Shown here piece by piece: positions 5,510-7,894 of a stretch of 7,894 nt of DNA. The stretch is taken from assembly GCA_030605915.1 (NCBI GenBank), contig JAUWHM010000046.1, positions 1 through 7,894 of the forward strand, read 5' to 3'. A model generated the notes under the pieces. The model was not told the origin of the DNA. It was given only the letters and a program-made list of their open reading frames with translations, and ran no database searches. Made by a program: the position numbers and the translations under genes. This DNA is from Nitrospirota bacterium. GTDB lineage: Bacteria; NPL-UPA2; JAGMAN01. The first letter of the stretch is position 1; every line of letters begins with the position of its first letter.

Positions 5510-5934
5510 ATTTTGGCACAAAAGGAGGGCCTCAGCGCCCGGGATTCCAATTTGCTCCTATGGTGGATGTGGTGTTTTTGCTCCTTATCTTTTTTATGGC
5601 CGCTTCAGTTTATGGTCAGTTGGAATCAGAATTGAACATAACTGTGCCCACATCCGATGCGGCCACCCCTATTACCCGTGCTCCCGGCGAGGTCATCATC
5701 AATATAGATAAAGATGGAGGATACACAGTAAACCAGCGTCAGCTCAGAATTGAAGAATTGAAAAATATTCTGATGGACATCGCCAAACTTTACAAGGGAC
5801 AGCCCGTTATCATTCGTGGCGATAGGCAAACCCAGTACGACCATATTATACGATGTTTAGATGCCTGCGCCAGAGCAGATATTTGGAACATATCTTTTGC
5901 TGTTTTCAAGCTGGAGGAGGAAGGACAAAAGTGA
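5506..5934 (+). CDS. ExbD/TolR family proton channel subunit
   Basis: This is a 142-residue partner of the ExbB-like protein. A short cytoplasmic N-terminus (1-15) is followed by one membrane helix (about 17-38) carrying the essential proton-accepting Asp21 in the motif APMVDVVFLLLIFF. A periplasmic domain (about 45-142) then follows. That domain shows the ExbD pattern: VIINIDKDGGYTVN, an EELKNIL helix, PVIIRGDRQTQYDHII, and a final strand NISFAV. The start is fixed by the ATGA overlap with the upstream gene, and GGGGAGGAGAGG precedes it. Its own stop TGA overlaps the GTG start of the following TPR gene, so all three genes are coupled. TolR and ExbD cannot be separated on sequence alone. Confidence 0.93.
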   Translation: MNFGTKGGPQRPGFQFAPMVDVVFLLLIFFMAASVYGQLESELNITVPTSDAATPITRAPGEVIINIDKDGGYTVNQRQLRIEELKNILMDIAKLYKGQPVIIRGDRQTQYDHIIRCLDACARADIWNISFAVFKLEEEGQK

Positions 5935-7894
5935 GGGCTTTCTTCAGTCGTCTAACAGGCGCCGCAATTCTGACAATTTTCTTTTCTTTTCTTGTCAGTT
6001 GCGCCTACCCAGGGCAAGCCACTTCCCCTGAGCAAGAGCAGTTTGATTTTGCCAACGGCCTTTACTCCAGGAAATTTTACGATATGGCCCTCATTGAGTA
6101 CCAAAAGTTTCTCAAGGAATATCCTGAGACAACTCAGAGGGAATTGGCGCTTTATCGGCTGGGGGACTGTCACCGCATCCTTGGCAAAGAAGATAAAGCC
6201 ATTAAGATATACCAGAAACAATTGGGAATCTTTGCCAATGGACAAAGGGCAATGCACGCCCGGTACCGCCTCGGCGAACTCCTTCTGAAAAAGGAAAACT
6301 ATAAGGCTGCTTCCGTGCATCTTGAAAAGCTAATGGCCATGCCGCATCCTGGAAAGCTGAAGGATGTTTCTCTTCTTAAGTTAGGGGATTGTTACCAGAA
6401 ACTCGGCAAACCCCAAAAAGCGATTCTCACCTGGTCAAAGATAGATGGGCAGAGTGAGGTGGCTGTTTCGGCAGATTTCATGATGGGAAATGTCCTGCTT
6501 GAACAGGGGCAAAAGGAGAAGGCACTCCCTTATTTTGAAAAAGTAGCTGAGAAAAAGGAATCTCCTCTTTACCCTGAGGCGGCTTTTCGTATGGGGGAGA
6601 TTCTCTACAGCCTCGGACGCTATGACGATTCCCGGAAAGCATATCTTGCGGCGGCAAGGACTTTTGCCCTGGCTAAGAATTCTGAATCTGGTACCAAACA
6701 TGCCGACGTTTCCCTTTTTAAACGGCTCTGGTGCTTGCTGAAATTAGGAGAAGTTCAGCAGGTAGTGAACGGGGGAGAAGAATTTTTGGAATTGTTCGCG
6801 GATTCTCGCCATACGGCAGATGTCCTTTTTCTCGTTGGCGAGGCTAAGTGCAAACTTGGAGACTACGAAGGGGCACTCTCGGTTATAAAACGGTGCCTTG
6901 AAAGAAAACCACCTACGGAGTTTGTGGCTGAGGCCCGTTTTAGAGAGGCAGAATGTTACCGGCGACAAAAGCGATGGAAAAATGCAGTAACTTCTTTCAG
7001 TGCCTTCACAGAAGCTTTTAGCAATCACCCTTTAATGGATGAGGCCCTTTTACATTTAGGGGAATCACAGAAGGAATTATCCGATTTTCAAATAGCCTCA
7101 AAGACGCTGGAAAAATTACTTTCAGCTTATCCGGGGACAGAACACCGGGAGCGTTCAATGTATCTTTTAGGAGTATGCTATGTGCAACAAGAGCGATTTG
7201 ATGAACTAAAAGATGTTTATGAAAAGATGCTTTCATTTAGTCCTGAAGGTGCGTATTCGGGAGACGCCCACTACTGGGTGGGGCTGATAGATATGAAGAA
7301 GGGGAATTATGAGCAGGCCCGGGCTCACTTTAAGAAGGTAGTTAATAACTACAGTAAGAATGCATTTTTTAAGAATGCCTTAAGAAGATTGGGACAGTGT
7401 TCTTATACCCTTGGGCATAAAAAAGAGGCGGCAGATCGTTTCTTGAATCTGGTCGGTATTGATCCCTCAGCCCGGCTATCCATCGAAAGTTACCTTTGGC
7501 TGGGACAGTATCTCCGTGAGGCAGAAAGGTGGGACGAAGCTCTGAAGATTTACCACCTGCTTGAGAAGAATTACCCTGTCGGAAGCCAGTGGCGTGAGAC
7601 AATGCTCTATGGTAGGGGAAAGGTTCATCTTGCTCTCAAACAATGGGGTGAGGCAGCCAGGGACTTTTCCTCACTTATTGATAAGTTCCCAGAGAGTTCA
7701 CTGATAGATGAGAACAAAGTTCTGCTGGGAATTTCCCTTCGCAATCTTAAAAAATTTGACCTGGCAAAGAGTTCCCTGCTTGAGGCGGCAAAGTCAACCG
7801 AGCCAGCCATTGCATCACAGGCACAGATTGAGCTCGGGAATACTCTATTTGACCAGAATGACTTCCATGAGGCCTCGAGACTGTACACGCGGGT
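5931..7894 (+). CDS. Large TPR-repeat lipoprotein (3' end outside window)
   Basis: The frame is open from GTG at 5931 to the window edge, 654 codons. The start has GGAGGAGGAAGG at 5913-5924 and overlaps the exbD stop (GTGA), so it is coupled to it. Residues 1-23 form a lipoprotein signal with a hydrophobic stretch and lipobox LVSC; Cys24 is the predicted lipid site. From about residue 36 the whole protein is tandem helical repeats of the tetratricopeptide/Tol-Pal-YbgF type, with recurring patterns such as LGDCHRILGKEDKAI, MGEILYSLGRYDDSRKAY, VGLIDMKKGNYEQARAHF and LGISLRNLKKFDLAKSSL. It probably acts in the periplasm as a protein-binding scaffold at the membrane. Coupling to exbB/exbD suggests it is the partner driven by that channel, a role like CpoB in Tol-Pal, but much longer. 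No enzymatic motif is seen. Confidence 0.92.
   Translation, partial: MRAFFSRLTGAAILTIFFSFLVSCAYPGQATSPEQEQFDFANGLYSRKFYDMALIEYQKFLKEYPETTQRELALYRLGDCHRILGKEDKAIKIYQKQLGIFANGQRAMHARYRLGELLLKKENYKAASVHLEKLMAMPHPGKLKDVSLLKLGDCYQKLGKPQKAILTWSKIDGQSEVAVSADFMMGNVLLEQGQKEKALPYFEKVAEKKESPLYPEAAFRMGEILYSLGRYDDSRKAYLAAARTFALAKNSESGTKHADVSLFKRLWCLLKLGEVQQVVNGGEEFLELFADSRHTADVLFLVGEAKCKLGDYEGALSVIKRCLERKPPTEFVAEARFREAECYRRQKRWKNAVTSFSAFTEAFSNHPLMDEALLHLGESQKELSDFQIASKTLEKLLSAYPGTEHRERSMYLLGVCYVQQERFDELKDVYEKMLSFSPEGAYSGDAHYWVGLIDMKKGNYEQARAHFKKVVNNYSKNAFFKNALRRLGQCSYTLGHKKEAADRFLNLVGIDPSARLSIESYLWLGQYLREAERWDEALKIYHLLEKNYPVGSQWRETMLYGRGKVHLALKQWGEAARDFSSLIDKFPESSLIDENKVLLGISLRNLKKFDLAKSSLLEAAKSTEPAIASQAQIELGNTLFDQNDFHEASRLYTR

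Noticed and set aside
5952..7888. Several 70-120 codon frames on the - strand
   Set aside because: All are antisense shadows of the continuous TPR lipoprotein frame, which runs without a stop from 5931 to the window end.

Overview
All supported genes lie on the + strand. The window reads like a piece of genome from an anaerobic bacterium with a Gram-negative-type envelope. It holds the C-terminal part of the CODH/acetyl-CoA synthase beta subunit (Wood-Ljungdahl pathway), two predicted lipoproteins, and an ExbB/ExbD pair, which works across an inner membrane and periplasm. Acetogenic or autotrophic members of uncultured phyla such as Omnitrophota, or Desulfobacterota, would fit. The sequence alone does not settle the taxon.

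Region 1 (1-2110) looks like one operon. It holds acsB (5' end outside the window), panD (aspartate 1-decarboxylase, the beta-alanine source for pantothenate and CoA) and a radical SAM protein of the TIGR01212/YhcC type. The conserved N-terminus of the radical SAM protein is encoded upstream of any standard start codon, so its translation probably begins at an unusual codon overlapping the panD stop. The acsB and panD products meet at coenzyme A: AcsB makes acetyl-CoA and PanD feeds CoA synthesis.

Region 2 (2111-2686) has no convincing gene. It contains a few inverted repeats and fragments of open frame. It leads into region 3 (2687-3561): a 100-residue protein that looks like only the pore helix plus beta domain of an MscS mechanosensitive channel, followed by a small lipoprotein with a single phospholipase D HKD motif.

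Region 4 (3562-4359) is AT-rich by eye and has its own good promoter. It encodes a 79-residue MerR-type DNA-binding domain with no effector domain, and a DUF3870 protein.

Region 5 (4360-4720) carries no gene but is dense in RNA structure. A long-range helix of 11 uninterrupted base pairs (14 with one bulge) encloses several hairpins. Its 3' strand runs into the 3' arm of a strong intrinsic terminator, so the two structures are mutually exclusive. This is the layout of a riboswitch-like or attenuator RNA, and I do not recognise its class. Two further hairpins follow it. Together they sit between the MerR/DUF3870 pair and the ExbB operon.

Region 6 (4721-7894, runs off the end) is a tightly overlapping three-gene operon: an ExbB/TolQ-like proton channel subunit, an ExbD/TolR-like subunit, and a large TPR-repeat lipoprotein that is still open at the window edge. 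No TonB or TolA is visible. The arrangement suggests a proton-driven envelope machine whose periplasmic partner is the TPR protein.
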